A stretch of 64,000 nt of DNA from Ralstonia pickettii (GTDB lineage Bacteria; Pseudomonadota; Gammaproteobacteria; Burkholderiales; Burkholderiaceae), in NCBI RefSeq assembly GCF_016466415.2, contig NZ_CP066771.1, positions 3,286,001 through 3,350,000 on the forward strand, in the 5' to 3' direction. Made by a program: the position numbers and the translations under genes. The notes under the pieces are model-generated. The model ran no database searches, had not been told where the DNA came from, and saw nothing but the letters and a program-made list of their open reading frames with translations. Position 1 is the stretch's first letter. The number at the start of each line of letters is the position of its first letter. Below, piece by piece: positions 1 through 9,542 of the stretch.

Positions 1-845
1 CGCTTTTGCGGGAAAAATTTGAGCAGGCCGTGCGTGAGCGCCAAGACGAGTTGCGTGCGAAATTGAACGAGAAGACCAAGGCGCCGATGCTAGTGTCTTC
101 CAGGCCGGTTGGTGAGAACGGCGTGCTGATCCGACGGTACGAAAGTGCGCAGTTGGGCGACGTTTTCGTGAGCGAGCTACATCTGCTTGCTGATGGTATT
201 CGGTATGTTGTTTTCGGGGCAGCGATTTATCCCATTGGGGGCATGTATGGCGAAGATGGGGAAACTGCCGAAGTAGTCGAATCTCGCCTAAAGAATCTCG
301 CTGCCAACACGCGCGCCTATATCAACGCAGAAAGTGCGGGGCCGGGCTTTTGTGTCGACGGCGTTGTGCTCAATGACAAACACGACGACGAGCGCGGCAA
401 ATTCGAGTTTGGCAGCTCCTTCCACAAGGACGTGGGCTTCGATATCTACACAGAAGCACTGACTGAGCAAGATGAGGGGTTGCACGCGCGGGCCGCAGAG
501 CGAATGGCGGGTGCGCCAGCGGGGTTTTGGGCGGGGTTTCATACCCTGCGAAAAGGTATCCGACAAGTGGCGGGAATGCAGGCAGAAGAATCGCTGCATG
601 ACTTTACCGAGCAGAAGGTCAAGCAGCAGCTATTTGTAGTCGAAACCTGGCGTGATCTTCCTGCCTATGAGCAACCAAGCATGCAAATGCGCATGAGCAC
701 TGGCGGCCAGCTCAACACGGGCGAATACGTCAGCACCTCGCTGAACAACGACGACGCGGTGCGCCTGTGGGACAAGATCGTGAATTCAATCCGGGTGAGA
801 CCGGGAGCGGTTGGTCCATCAGGCAAAGCCATGACCAAACGCTGA
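1..845 (+). CDS. Tli4-like T6SS immunity protein, 5' end outside window (partial)
   Basis: The frame is open from the window edge; about 280 residues are visible and the true start is probably upstream, because the first possible start here is a TTG at 6 with no ribosome binding site. The protein looks soluble. Its last 60 residues (TGGQLNTGEYVSTSL, then RLWDKIVNSIRVRPGA) resemble the C-terminal domain of Tli4-type proteins, which in known systems neutralise a phospholipase effector of the type VI secretion system in the periplasm. That assignment is from recalled family resemblance, not a search. No effector, VgrG or other T6SS gene is visible downstream, so any partner must lie left of the window. 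Confidence 0.5.
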   Translation, partial: LLREKFEQAVRERQDELRAKLNEKTKAPMLVSSRPVGENGVLIRRYESAQLGDVFVSELHLLADGIRYVVFGAAIYPIGGMYGEDGETAEVVESRLKNLAANTRAYINAESAGPGFCVDGVVLNDKHDDERGKFEFGSSFHKDVGFDIYTEALTEQDEGLHARAAERMAGAPAGFWAGFHTLRKGIRQVAGMQAEESLHDFTEQKVKQQLFVVETWRDLPAYEQPSMQMRMSTGGQLNTGEYVSTSLNNDDAVRLWDKIVNSIRVRPGAVGPSGKAMTKR

Positions 846-937
846 GGCGTTCGTGTGGGCAGTTGCCGCAGACGAAAATTCGCATGCCTCGACCGGAAAT
901 CGGAGAATTATCTTTAAGACGTTTTTGCGATACCGAT

Positions 938-1285
938 ATGTTTCATCGTATTAAATGGGCGATATTCCTTCCGCTGGCGCTGATGTTTGCGGTGTGGGTT
1001 GCAATCGCTGGCTATTATTCATTCGGATGCGGATCCGACGGGTGGGGGTACGCGCTCGCCCTCATGATCATCTTTGTGATTGCAGTTCCTTGGGTTTCAG
1101 CTGTGGCCGTACTGGGAATTTTGGCAGCGATTTTGGCATCATTCTCAATTGAGCCATACATGCTTCTTCGCCGAGGGACTTCAGTGATTGGTATGGGCGC
1201 TGCAGTTCCTGTTGGCTTGTTTGTTGGTGGCTACTTGATGGCGTTCGTCGTGCAATCGCATCCTCGCTGTGGGTTCGGCTTTTGA
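938..1285 (+). CDS. small hydrophobic membrane protein, unknown
   Basis: A 115-residue protein with three or four hydrophobic segments: about residues 7-25, 35-65 (probably a helical pair) and 80-103, with a short basic patch near residue 77. No family is recognised. The ATG at 938 gives an N-terminus typical of a membrane protein (M-F-H-R-I-K then a hydrophobic run), but no good Shine-Dalgarno precedes it, and an in-frame ATG at 884 is an alternative. It follows the Tli4-like gene by about 90 bases on the same strand. Small membrane proteins are common beside T6SS effector/immunity genes, but that link is only inference. Confidence 0.5.
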   Translation: MFHRIKWAIFLPLALMFAVWVAIAGYYSFGCGSDGWGYALALMIIFVIAVPWVSAVAVLGILAAILASFSIEPYMLLRRGTSVIGMGAAVPVGLFVGGYLMAFVVQSHPRCGFGF

Positions 1286-1439
1286 TGAGGAATGGTGCGT
1301 ACACCGTCGTCAGGTGAGTGCTGGGACACTGCTGTAAACGATAAGCCCGCTGGGACATGTGAGGAGCCGGGCGGTGGGGCCTGTCAGTAATTTCGTGATG
1401 GCATAGGCACTTTGCCCCTGAAAATCGCAATCGACTCGG

Positions 1440-1469
1440 TAGAAGTTCCCCACCCAAATCCGCTACAAT
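1440..1469 (+). promoter_or_regulatory. probable promoter of the ahcY riboswitch operon
   Basis: A good -10 hexamer TACAAT lies at 1464-1469, and a weak -35 (TAGAAG, about 1440-1445) sits 18 bases upstream. Initiation about 7 bases after the -10 would fall at about 1476, just before the first paired base of the SAH riboswitch at 1480. This placement is the main support. Bases 1286-1439 show no gene or clear signal. Confidence 0.5.
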
Positions 1470-1479
1470 CCATCCCATT

Positions 1480-1590
1480 CCGAGGAGCGTTGCAACGACC
1501 GGCCCAAGTTCAGACGGGGCGGCCGCCAGGCTCGGAAGTTCAAACGGCGCTCGCAGTATCGTGGCTGACACGATGGCGAGAACGCTTCTA
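1480..1590 (+). ncRNA. S-adenosylhomocysteine (SAH) riboswitch
   Basis: The 5' core CCGAGGAGCGTTGCAACG at 1480 and the downstream blocks CCAGGCTCGG and ACGGCGCTCGC match the SAH aptamer consensus as remembered. Visible pairings: GAGCG 1485-1489 with CGCTC 1548-1552 (P1), CCGAG 1480-1484 with CTCGG 1531-1535, and a hairpin ATCGTG/CACGAT at 1558-1574. A GC-rich hairpin follows (GGGGCCC 1594-1600 with GGGCCCC 1607-1613) before the ribosome binding site of ahcY. Known SAH riboswitches turn genes on when SAH accumulates; here the controlled gene is SAH hydrolase, and metF lies further downstream. The expression mechanism (anti-terminator or RBS release) cannot be decided by eye. Confidence 0.93.
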
Positions 1591-1667
1591 TCCGGGGCCC
1601 CAGCACGGGCCCCGTCTCAGTGGTCATCTCCCCGCGTGCGGTCACCCCTCTTTTTCGGAGTGATCCA

Positions 1668-3092
<1,425 letters not shown>

Positions 3093-3147
3093 GCCGTACC
3101 TGCCGGCGGCATTCCCCGCCGCCGGCGCTATCACCGAGGACTGCTCC

Positions 3148-3492
3148 ATGAGACTGCTCGCTGTCTGGGTCATCAACGCGCTGGCGTTGCTTCTTGTCGC
3201 TTACCTGCTCAAAGGCATTCACGTGAATGGCTTCGGCTCCGCGCTGATCGCAGCGCTGGTGCTGGGTCTGGTCAACACGCTGATCCGCCCGATCCTGGTG
3301 ATCCTCACCCTGCCGGTGACGCTGCTCACGCTCGGGCTGTTCATCTTCATCATCAACGCGCTGCTGTTTCTGTTTGTCGGCAACCTGCTGGCGGGCTTTC
3401 AGGTGGCCAGCTTTGGCGCGGCGCTGCTGGGCTCCATCCTGTACAGCGTGATCTCGTGGCTGCTCTCGAGCTTGCTGCTGCGCGAGGCTTAA
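3148..3492 (+). CDS. phage holin family / DUF360-type membrane protein
   Basis: A 114-residue integral membrane protein with about four helices (residues 5-22, 28-47, 52-78 and 85-107) and repeated glycine/leucine-rich segments typical of the family called phage holin family 4 superfamily IV (PF04020). The biochemical role of these chromosomal proteins is not established; here it is unlikely to be a lysis holin, since no endolysin or phage gene is near. It starts 55 bases after ahcY with CGAGGA as ribosome binding site, and ends 10 bases before metF, so all three genes are probably one transcript under the SAH riboswitch. Confidence 0.85.
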   Translation: MRLLAVWVINALALLLVAYLLKGIHVNGFGSALIAALVLGLVNTLIRPILVILTLPVTLLTLGLFIFIINALLFLFVGNLLAGFQVASFGAALLGSILYSVISWLLSSLLLREA

Positions 3493-3502
3493 GGTTTCTG
3501 TC

Positions 3503-4333
3503 ATGCAAGACCGTCAATTCAGTTTCGAATTCTTCCCGCCCAAGACGGCGGAAGGCGCCGAGAAGCTGCGCAACACGCGCGCCCAGCTCTCGCCGCTCAA
3601 GCCGCGCTTCATCTCCGTGACGTTCGGCGCGGGCGGCACCACGCAACAGGGCACGCTCGACGCCGTGGTGGAAATCCAGCGCGAAGGCATCGAGGCGGCG
3701 CCGCACCTGTCGTGCGTGGGTTCGTCGCGCGAGAGCATCCGCGGCATTCTCAACACGTATCGTGAGCACGGCATCCGCCGCATCGTCGCGCTGCGCGGCG
3801 ACATGCCCTCTGGCATGGGCGAGATCGGTGAATTCCGCTTCGCCAACGAACTGGTCGAATTCATCCGCCAGGAAACCGGCGAGGCATTCCACATCGAAGT
3901 GGCGGCGTATCCGGAATACCACCCGCAGTCGCGCTCGGCGCGGCTCGACCTGGAGAACTTCGCCCGCAAGGTGAAGGCCGGTGCGGACTCCGCCATCACG
4001 CAATACTTCTTCAACGCCGACGCGTATTTCCAGTTTGTCGACGACGCACGCAAGCTCGGCGTGGACGTGCCCATCGTGCCCGGCATCATGCCGATCACGA
4101 ATTCGTCGCAGCTCATGCGCTTTTCCGAGATGTGCGGTGCGGAAGTGCCGCGCTGGATCGCCAAGCGCCTTGAAGGCTTTGGCGACGACCGTGAATCGAT
4201 CCGCGCCTTCGGCCTGGACGTGGTGACGGCCATGTGTGACCGCCTGCTGCAGGGCGGCGCGCCGGGCCTGCATTTCTACACGCTCAATGCCGCCGGCTCT
4301 ACGCGGGCGATCTGGCAGCGTCTGGGCTTGTAA
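3503..4333 (+). CDS. metF: 5,10-methylenetetrahydrofolate reductase
   Basis: A 276-residue FAD-dependent TIM-barrel enzyme that reduces 5,10-methylene-THF to 5-methyl-THF, the methyl donor for methionine synthesis. Family landmarks are the start F-S-F-E-F-F-P-P-K with the catalytic glutamate, T-F-G-A-G-G-T-T near residue 45, A-L-R-G-D-M-P (residues 95-101), A-A-Y-P-E-Y-H and the C-terminal G-L-H-F-Y-T-L-N. Length matches the bacterial form that lacks the eukaryotic regulatory domain. Its place after ahcY and a membrane protein links two steps of the activated-methyl cycle: homocysteine made by AhcY is remethylated with the folate made by MetF. Confidence 0.97.
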   Translation: MQDRQFSFEFFPPKTAEGAEKLRNTRAQLSPLKPRFISVTFGAGGTTQQGTLDAVVEIQREGIEAAPHLSCVGSSRESIRGILNTYREHGIRRIVALRGDMPSGMGEIGEFRFANELVEFIRQETGEAFHIEVAAYPEYHPQSRSARLDLENFARKVKAGADSAITQYFFNADAYFQFVDDARKLGVDVPIVPGIMPITNSSQLMRFSEMCGAEVPRWIAKRLEGFGDDRESIRAFGLDVVTAMCDRLLQGGAPGLHFYTLNAAGSTRAIWQRLGL

Positions 4334-4363
4334 CGCGGATAGTGCAAGGCAAAGGAGATCGTC

Positions 4364-4861
4364 ATGGCGGCCGCACCCGATCCGCTGATCGCCTGGTTGC
4401 TTGACGAACTCCGGCCGCTCGCCGCACAGATCGGCGAGATCCGCGCCCGCCGCATGTTCAGCGGTGCGGCGCTGTACTACGACGACATCGTGTTTGCGCT
4501 CGTGCTGCGCGGCACGTCTTACCTGCGCGTGGACAACCTCACGCGCGAACGTTTTCTCGCTGAAAAATGCACGCCGTTCAGCTACGAGCGCAACGGCCGC
4601 ACCATCAGCATGACGAGCTACCTGAGCACGCCGGCAGAGGCGCTCGACGGTGGACAGCCATTGCGCGACTGGGCGCGGCTGGCCATTGAAGCCGCGCTGC
4701 GTGATGCCAATGCCAAGGCGGCCAAGCCGAAGCGCGCAGCAGCGAAGACTGCCAAGGCGCCTAATGTGCCCAAGGCAACAAAGACAACGGCAGCCAAAAA
4801 GGCGGCCGCCAAGAAAGTGCCTGCCAGGAAGGCCGCAGCAAAGAAAGCCGCCAAGCGCTAA
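4364..4861 (+). CDS. TfoX/Sxy N-terminal domain protein with Lys/Ala-rich tail
   Basis: A 165-residue protein. Residues 1-105 match the TfoX N-terminal domain: R-R-M-F-S-G-A-A-L-Y-Y-D-D near residue 28, then F-A-L-V-L-R-G-T-S-Y-L-R-V and F-S-Y-E-R-N-G-R. In gammaproteobacteria the full-length TfoX/Sxy co-activates competence genes; single-domain versions like this have no firm function. Residues 108-165 are almost only Lys, Ala, Pro, Thr and Arg, resembling histone H1 tails and suggesting nucleic-acid binding. AAAGGAG precedes the ATG by 7 bases. It follows metF by 30 bases and may be read from the same transcript; the next gene is convergent, ending 4 bases away. Confidence 0.85.
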   Translation: MAAAPDPLIAWLLDELRPLAAQIGEIRARRMFSGAALYYDDIVFALVLRGTSYLRVDNLTRERFLAEKCTPFSYERNGRTISMTSYLSTPAEALDGGQPLRDWARLAIEAALRDANAKAAKPKRAAAKTAKAPNVPKATKTTAAKKAAAKKVPARKAAAKKAAKR

Positions 4862-4865
4862 ACGC

Positions 4866-5480
4866 TCAGTACAGCGTGGTCTTCAGGCGCTCGGACAATT
4901 CGCGATCATAGGCGTCGCCATCAAATGCACCACCGCTGATGTGCTGCAGGATCTTGCCTGCGGTGGGCACGGCCGGTTTGTTTTCCTGTGCGCCGCGTTC
5001 CCAAAGCTTTGAGCGCAGCAGCGCCTTCGAACAGTGGAAATACACCGTCTGCATCTGCACGGGGATCACGCTGCGCGGCAGCCTGCCCTGCACCGCAAAT
5101 GACGTGAGCAACTCCGGATCGGCCGAGATGGTGGCCGTGCCGTTCACGCGCAAAGTTTCACCCACGCCCGGCACGATGAAGAGCACCGACACGCGGCCGT
5201 CTTCGACGATGTTGCGCAGGTTGTCGATGCGATTGTTGCCGGGCCGATCGGGAATCGCCAGCAGGCGTTCGTTGAGGATGCGTACGAAGCCCGGCGCATC
5301 GCCCTTCGGTGAAGCATCCGTGCCCTGCGCGCCCACCGAAGACAGCACGATGAACGGCGAAGCCTCCACGAACGCGCGGTAGTCGGCGTTCAGATGGTCG
5401 ATCTCCTTGAGCAGCGAGCGCGGGTTCGGCGCGCCATACACGGCTTCAAGGTCGGCAACGGTTTTCAGCGTGTGGAACAT
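4866..5480 (-). CDS. pyridoxamine 5'-phosphate oxidase-like FMN flavoprotein
   Basis: A 204-residue cytoplasmic protein of the split-barrel PPOX flavoprotein group, of the kind often named MSMEG_1061 family. The central part has the pattern S-P-K-G-D-A-P-G-F-V (residues 65-74), then R-P-G-N-N-R-I-D-N-L and V-L-F-I-V-P-G-V-G-E-T-L-R-V-N-G, which in this group form the FMN phosphate site. The substrate is unknown; members reduce or bind flavin or F420-type cofactors. It is not PdxH, because it lacks the PdxH C-terminal motif. It lies 17 bases after the cyclo-ligase gene on the same strand and probably shares its transcript. Confidence 0.82.
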   Translation of the reverse strand: MFHTLKTVADLEAVYGAPNPRSLLKEIDHLNADYRAFVEASPFIVLSSVGAQGTDASPKGDAPGFVRILNERLLAIPDRPGNNRIDNLRNIVEDGRVSVLFIVPGVGETLRVNGTATISADPELLTSFAVQGRLPRSVIPVQMQTVYFHCSKALLRSKLWERGAQENKPAVPTAGKILQHISGGAFDGDAYDRELSERLKTTLY

Positions 5481-5497
5481 GGGCTTCCTGTGCAGGG

Positions 5498-6091
5498 TTA
5501 AAACACGCCGCGCTCGGTGACGATGCAGTCCATCGCGATGTCGTGCGATTGCGGTGCGATGGATTCCACGCGGTTCACTTCGTATGCCACGCCAATCGTG
5601 CGGGGGCGGTGTCCGGCGGCATGCAGCGCAGCGAGCGTGCGGTCGTAGAAGCCGCCGCCGTAGCCGATCCGGTAGCGCTGCGCGTCAAAGCCCACGCACG
5701 GGATCAGCAAGGCATCGGGCGTTTCCATCTCGCCCGAGCGGGGGATGGGGATGTTGTACGCGCCGGGCGTCATTTCACAATCGGGCGTCCATCGCCGAAA
5801 CTGCAAGGGCGAGAATTTGTCAGTCACTACAGGCAGCAGTGCATGGCGCGTGGCGTCGGCCGCCAACCAGTGGCCCAGCACGGTCAACGCATCGAACTCT
5901 CCCTGCGTTGGCCAGTAGGCGGCCAGGCGTTTGACGGGCAGTGCGTTCAGCACCTCGGCCAGGTGATGCGCCAGCGCGGCATCGTGGGCAATGCGGTCCG
6001 GCAGCGCGGCGCGCGCATCGAGCAACATGGTGCGCAGCGTGCGGCGCGATTCGATTGGCGTGGTGGGATTGGCCGGATCGTGCGTGCTCAT
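5498..6091 (-). CDS. 5-formyltetrahydrofolate cyclo-ligase
   Basis: A 197-residue cytoplasmic enzyme that uses ATP to convert 5-formyl-THF to 5,10-methenyl-THF, salvaging the storage folate. Recognised by A-Y-W-P-T-Q-G-E-F-D (residues 60-69), L-L-I-P-C-V-G-F-D near residue 130, then R-I-G-Y-G-G-G-F-Y-D-R, the phosphate-binding loop typical of the YgfA/MTHFS family. The gene lies close to metF, another folate gene, but on the opposite strand. It is divergent from the lytic transglycosylase with only 74 bases between, so a 6S RNA gene, which precedes the homologue in Escherichia coli, does not fit here. Confidence 0.93.
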   Translation of the reverse strand: MSTHDPANPTTPIESRRTLRTMLLDARAALPDRIAHDAALAHHLAEVLNALPVKRLAAYWPTQGEFDALTVLGHWLAADATRHALLPVVTDKFSPLQFRRWTPDCEMTPGAYNIPIPRSGEMETPDALLIPCVGFDAQRYRIGYGGGFYDRTLAALHAAGHRPRTIGVAYEVNRVESIAPQSHDIAMDCIVTERGVF

Positions 6092-6165
6092 TGGATGTGG
6101 CCTCTCGCCGGTGGATTGGCGCTAAGGCTAGCGTGGGATAATTCGGCAGACCTAACAGTGATTGG

Positions 6166-8130
6166 ATGGGGCAGGAGATGACATTGAAGGCCAAGGCAGT
6201 ATATCGCGCGGTCGCGCTGGCTTTTGCGGGCGTGGTGGGCATGAGCGTGGTCGGCCCGACGCCGCTGGCGATGGCCGCCAAGCGGCAGGCGCCGCAAGGC
6301 ATTCCGGCCAATCCGGACGATGCATTTGTCGAGTTGCGCAACGCGGCGCGCCGCAACGATGTGTCGCGCAGCTGGGATCTGGCGGACAGCCTCGCCGATT
6401 ACCCGATCCAGTCGTACGTGCAGTATTTCCGCATCAAGCCCCAGCTGTACGATGCCAGCGGCTATGCCCGCGCCGACGCGCCGGAAGACGAGATCCGCTC
6501 GTTCCTGCAACGCTACAAGGGCGAGGCGATTGCCGACCGGTTGCGCAACGACTGGCTGCTCGTGCTGGGCAAGAAGCGAGATTGGGCGACCTTCGACGCC
6601 GAGTACCCGAACTTCGTGCTGAAGGACGACACGCAGGTCGAGTGCTATGCCCTGCTCTCGCGCGCGATGAAGGGCCAGAACGTAGCCGCCGACGCGCGCA
6701 ACACGCTGTCGGATCCCAAGGGCTACGGCGAAGGCTGTGTCGACCTGATCGGCTATCTGGCGCAGTCCAACCAGTTCACCCGTGCGGATGTGGCGTGGGC
6801 GGCGCGGCTGTCGCTGGAGCAGAACCTTGTCACGCAGGCGTCGCGCATTGCGGTGGTGCTCCCGGACGGCGATCGCGTGGACAACGACACGCTGGCCAAC
6901 GTGACGCGCATGGCGCGCAACGATCCGTCGCAGGCGACGGCGTATCTGCTGGCGCAAACCGGCAGCCTGTCGCGCGAAGAGCAAGGCGCGGGCTGGGGCG
7001 TCATCGGCCAGTACGCCGCCAAGAAGCAGACGCCGGATGCGCTGGACGCCTACCGTCGCCAGCTGACGCTCGGCGGCGATGCCTACCTCTCCGACGAGTC
7101 GCAGGAGTGGCGCGTGCGCGCGGCCCTGCGCGCGGGGGATTGGAAGATGGTGCGTCAGGCCGTTGAAAAAATGCGTCCCAGCCTGCGCGATCGAGACCCC
7201 GCCTGGACGTACTGGTATGGCCGTGCGCTCAAGGCCGACAATCGCAACGATGAAGCTCGCCAGCAGTTCCAGTCGATTGCCGGCCAGTTCAACTTCTATG
7301 GTCAGTTGGCGCAGGAAGAACTCGGCCAGCGCATCACCGTGCCGCCCCGCACGACCGTGGCCGACGCCGAGATCGACGTGATGGGCCGCAACCACCCGGG
7401 CTTTGGGCGTGCCAAGAAGCTGTACGACCTGAATCTGCGCTTCGAAGGCAACCGCGAGTGGAACTGGGAGCTGCGCAACATGAGCGACCGCGAGTTGCTG
7501 GCCGCAGCCGAATATGGCCGCAAGCTCGGCCTGCTGGATCGCACCGTCAATTCGGCGGACAAGACCAAGACTGAGCACGATTTCTCGCTGCGCTTCCCGA
7601 CGCCGTATCTCAATGTGGTCCAGCGCAACGCCGATGCCGTGGGGTTGGACATTGCCTGGGCCTACGGCCTGATCCGCCAGGAGTCGCGCTTCATCATGGA
7701 TGCCCGTTCGTCGGTGGGTGCATCGGGCCTGATGCAGGTGATGCCGGAAACCGCCAAGCACATTGCCAAGAAGATTGGCCTGCCGGGGTTCCGCGTTTCG
7801 CAGATGAGCGACATCGATACCAACGTGCTGCTGGGTACGGCCTACCTGTCGATGATCCTGACCAACCTGGACAGTTCGGTCACGCTGGCGACCGCGGGCT
7901 ACAACGCCGGCCCAGGCCGCCCGAAACGCTGGCGCTCGACGCTCACGCGGCCGGTGGAAGGCGCGATCTTCGCCGAGACGATTCCGTTCAACGAGACCCG
8001 CACCTATGTGAAAAACGTGCTGTCGAACGCGACGTACTACAGCGCACTGCTGACCGGTCGGCCGCAATCGCTGAAGGACCGCCTGGGCAAGGTGGTGCCT
8101 GAATCGGTCACGCCGGACGACCTGCCATAA
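6166..8130 (+). CDS. soluble lytic murein transglycosylase (Slt70-like)
   Basis: A 654-residue periplasmic enzyme that cleaves glycan strands of peptidoglycan to 1,6-anhydromuramyl ends. A signal peptide covers residues 1-38 (hydrophobic core followed by A-M-A-A). Residues 50-470 are an alpha-superhelical region, and the catalytic domain follows, with the glutamate E506 in R-Q-E-S-R-F followed by G-A-S-G-L-M-Q-V-M-P and later A-T-A-G-Y-N-A-G-P-G-R, the family 1 SLT motifs. The start at 6166 is tentative; ATG 6178 has AGGAG immediately before it but with no spacing. A GATAAT -10 at 6137-6142 is a possible promoter. A terminator follows at 8161. Confidence 0.93.
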   Translation: MGQEMTLKAKAVYRAVALAFAGVVGMSVVGPTPLAMAAKRQAPQGIPANPDDAFVELRNAARRNDVSRSWDLADSLADYPIQSYVQYFRIKPQLYDASGYARADAPEDEIRSFLQRYKGEAIADRLRNDWLLVLGKKRDWATFDAEYPNFVLKDDTQVECYALLSRAMKGQNVAADARNTLSDPKGYGEGCVDLIGYLAQSNQFTRADVAWAARLSLEQNLVTQASRIAVVLPDGDRVDNDTLANVTRMARNDPSQATAYLLAQTGSLSREEQGAGWGVIGQYAAKKQTPDALDAYRRQLTLGGDAYLSDESQEWRVRAALRAGDWKMVRQAVEKMRPSLRDRDPAWTYWYGRALKADNRNDEARQQFQSIAGQFNFYGQLAQEELGQRITVPPRTTVADAEIDVMGRNHPGFGRAKKLYDLNLRFEGNREWNWELRNMSDRELLAAAEYGRKLGLLDRTVNSADKTKTEHDFSLRFPTPYLNVVQRNADAVGLDIAWAYGLIRQESRFIMDARSSVGASGLMQVMPETAKHIAKKIGLPGFRVSQMSDIDTNVLLGTAYLSMILTNLDSSVTLATAGYNAGPGRPKRWRSTLTRPVEGAIFAETIPFNETRTYVKNVLSNATYYSALLTGRPQSLKDRLGKVVPESVTPDDLP

Positions 8131-8160
8131 ACGCCGGATCGCTGTTCCGCTGTCAGCCGA

Positions 8161-8186
8161 CGCCCGCCGCAACGCGGGCGTTTTTT
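8161..8186 (+). terminator. Rho-independent terminator after the lytic transglycosylase
   Basis: Stem CGCCCGC 8161-8167 with GCGGGCG 8174-8180, 6-base loop, then six T residues at 8181-8186. It begins 31 bases after the stop codon. Confidence 0.9.
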
Positions 8187-8313
8187 CTGGGATGCAGGCG
8201 CTGGTTTGCGCACAGAAGTGTGGGTTGCGGCACGCCGCATCGACATACCTTGGGGGCAATCCCGTTCGGGATGTATTGTGGTGTTGCCCCCCACCCGTCT
8301 TGGAGATGCCTCC

Positions 8314-9318
8314 ATGCAGCCCTCCAATCTGCTCATCTTTGGCGGTACCGGTTTTATCGGTTCGCAGTTGCTGTCCCGGCTGGTGACGGAGACGTTTTCC
8401 GCGCCCGGCCTTCCAGAGGGCCGGATGATCGTGCCGACGCGCGATCCCGAGTCGGCCCGCGCGCACAACCTCACGCTGCTGCCGCGGGTGGACGTGATGG
8501 ACGCCGACATCTACGCCGACGATGCCCTCGACGCGCTGTTCCTGGCGCTGACCGAGCGCGGCGCCGAGCACTGCGCGGTCATCAACCTCGTCGGCGTGCT
8601 GCAGGATACGCGCGAGATGCCGTACGGGCCGAACTTCCAGCGCGTGCATGTCGACCTGCCCCGCCGCATCGTCGCCGCATGCCGACGCCATGGCGTGAAC
8701 CGGCTGCTGCACATGAGCGCGCTGGGCGCCGACCCGGCCGGCCCATCGATGTACCTGCGCAGCAAGGGCGACGGCGAACGCGTGGTCATGAACAGCGAGC
8801 TTGACTGGACGGTATTCCGCCCGTCGGTAGTGTTCGGGCCGCAGGACCACTTCCTGAATCTGTTCGCGAGCATGCAGCGCATGGCGCCGTTTGTGCCGCT
8901 GGCCTGTGCCGATGCGCGCTTCCAGCCCGTGTACGTGGACGACGTGGCCGCCGCGTTCATCAATGCGCTCAAGAAGCCGGCGACGATCCGGCATGCTTAC
9001 CCGCTGGTCGGGCCGCGCGTCTATACGTTGGCCGAACTGATGCGCTTTGCAGGACGTGCCAGCGGCCACCCGCGCTGGATCGTGCCGCTTCCCGAAGGCC
9101 TGGGCCGCATGCAGGCTGCGCTGCTCGAGCATCTGCCGGGCGCACCGATCTCGCGTGACAACCTCGACTCCATGCGCGTGGACAACGTCAGCATGGAACC
9201 GGTCGCGCCCGAACTCGGCATCCACCCGCTCGGCATGGAGGCCGTGATGCTGCCGGCCCTGGCCGGCTTTGGGCCGGACCGCGGATTGCGTGCTGCACGT
9301 ACGCGGGTCCATCGCTAG
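8314..9318 (+). CDS. complex I NDUFA9-subunit-family NAD(P)-binding protein
   Basis: A 334-residue atypical short-chain dehydrogenase/reductase. The Rossmann loop F-G-G-T-G-F-I-G lies at residues 9-16, and N-L-V-G-V-L-Q near residue 93 and L-H-M-S-A-L-G-A-D follow the pattern of NDUFA9-like proteins, which bind NADPH; bacterial copies are of uncertain role and may act in quinone or lipid metabolism. The classical YxxxK is replaced by Y-L-R-S-K, so a reductase activity is possible. ATG 8314 has GGAG 8 bases upstream; a longer start at 8206 has none. Residues 200-260 hold Y-V-D-D-V-A-A-A, the usual second cofactor region. Confidence 0.88.
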   Translation: MQPSNLLIFGGTGFIGSQLLSRLVTETFSAPGLPEGRMIVPTRDPESARAHNLTLLPRVDVMDADIYADDALDALFLALTERGAEHCAVINLVGVLQDTREMPYGPNFQRVHVDLPRRIVAACRRHGVNRLLHMSALGADPAGPSMYLRSKGDGERVVMNSELDWTVFRPSVVFGPQDHFLNLFASMQRMAPFVPLACADARFQPVYVDDVAAAFINALKKPATIRHAYPLVGPRVYTLAELMRFAGRASGHPRWIVPLPEGLGRMQAALLEHLPGAPISRDNLDSMRVDNVSMEPVAPELGIHPLGMEAVMLPALAGFGPDRGLRAARTRVHR

Positions 9319-9349
9319 CCGCCACGAAAACGCGGCGCATTTGCCTCGT

Positions 9350-9368
9350 TTGTGAATGTGCTTCACAA
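9350..9368. promoter_or_regulatory. perfect inverted repeat, operator-like, upstream of the GST gene
   Basis: TTGTGAA at 9350-9356 and TTCACAA at 9362-9368 form a perfect 7-bp inverted repeat with a 5-base spacer. It lies 22 bases before the proposed -35 of the next gene. The size and symmetry suit a dimeric repressor or activator site; the bound protein is unknown. Confidence 0.45.
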
Positions 9369-9389
9369 CCGTGGCCAATGCGTTTCATT

Positions 9390-9417
9390 TTGTGGCGGTG
9401 CAGCGCAAGGCTAGAAT
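9390..9417 (+). promoter_or_regulatory. possible promoter of the GST-cca pair
   Basis: TAGAAT at 9412-9417 is a good -10; TTGTGG at 9390-9395 is a modest -35 with a 16-base spacer. The predicted transcript would have a leader of about 120 bases before the ATG at 9543. Confidence 0.4.
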
Positions 9418-9542
9418 GGTTCGTTCGCCTTCGCGCTGCCGCTCGCCGCTTCCGATACAACACAACTAGAGCGCCCGGCATTCCCGCGCGATGCTGGCGG
9501 GCTCCCACAATAATTGCAGTGCACTCTCCAAGGACGGGAATC

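Noticed and set aside
3148-3492. Holin-like membrane protein as evidence of a prophage.
   Set aside because: No phage structural, integrase or lysis gene is near, and the gene is embedded between ahcY and metF.
5498-6165. A possible 6S RNA gene beside the 5-formyl-THF cyclo-ligase, as in E. coli.
   Set aside because: Only 74 bases lie upstream of the gene before the divergent transglycosylase, too short for the roughly 180-nt 6S RNA, and no such fold is seen.
8206-8313. Longer N-terminus for the NDUFA9-like protein starting at 8206.
   Set aside because: The extra residues do not match the family, and the ATG at 8314 has a proper GGAG site 8 bases before it.
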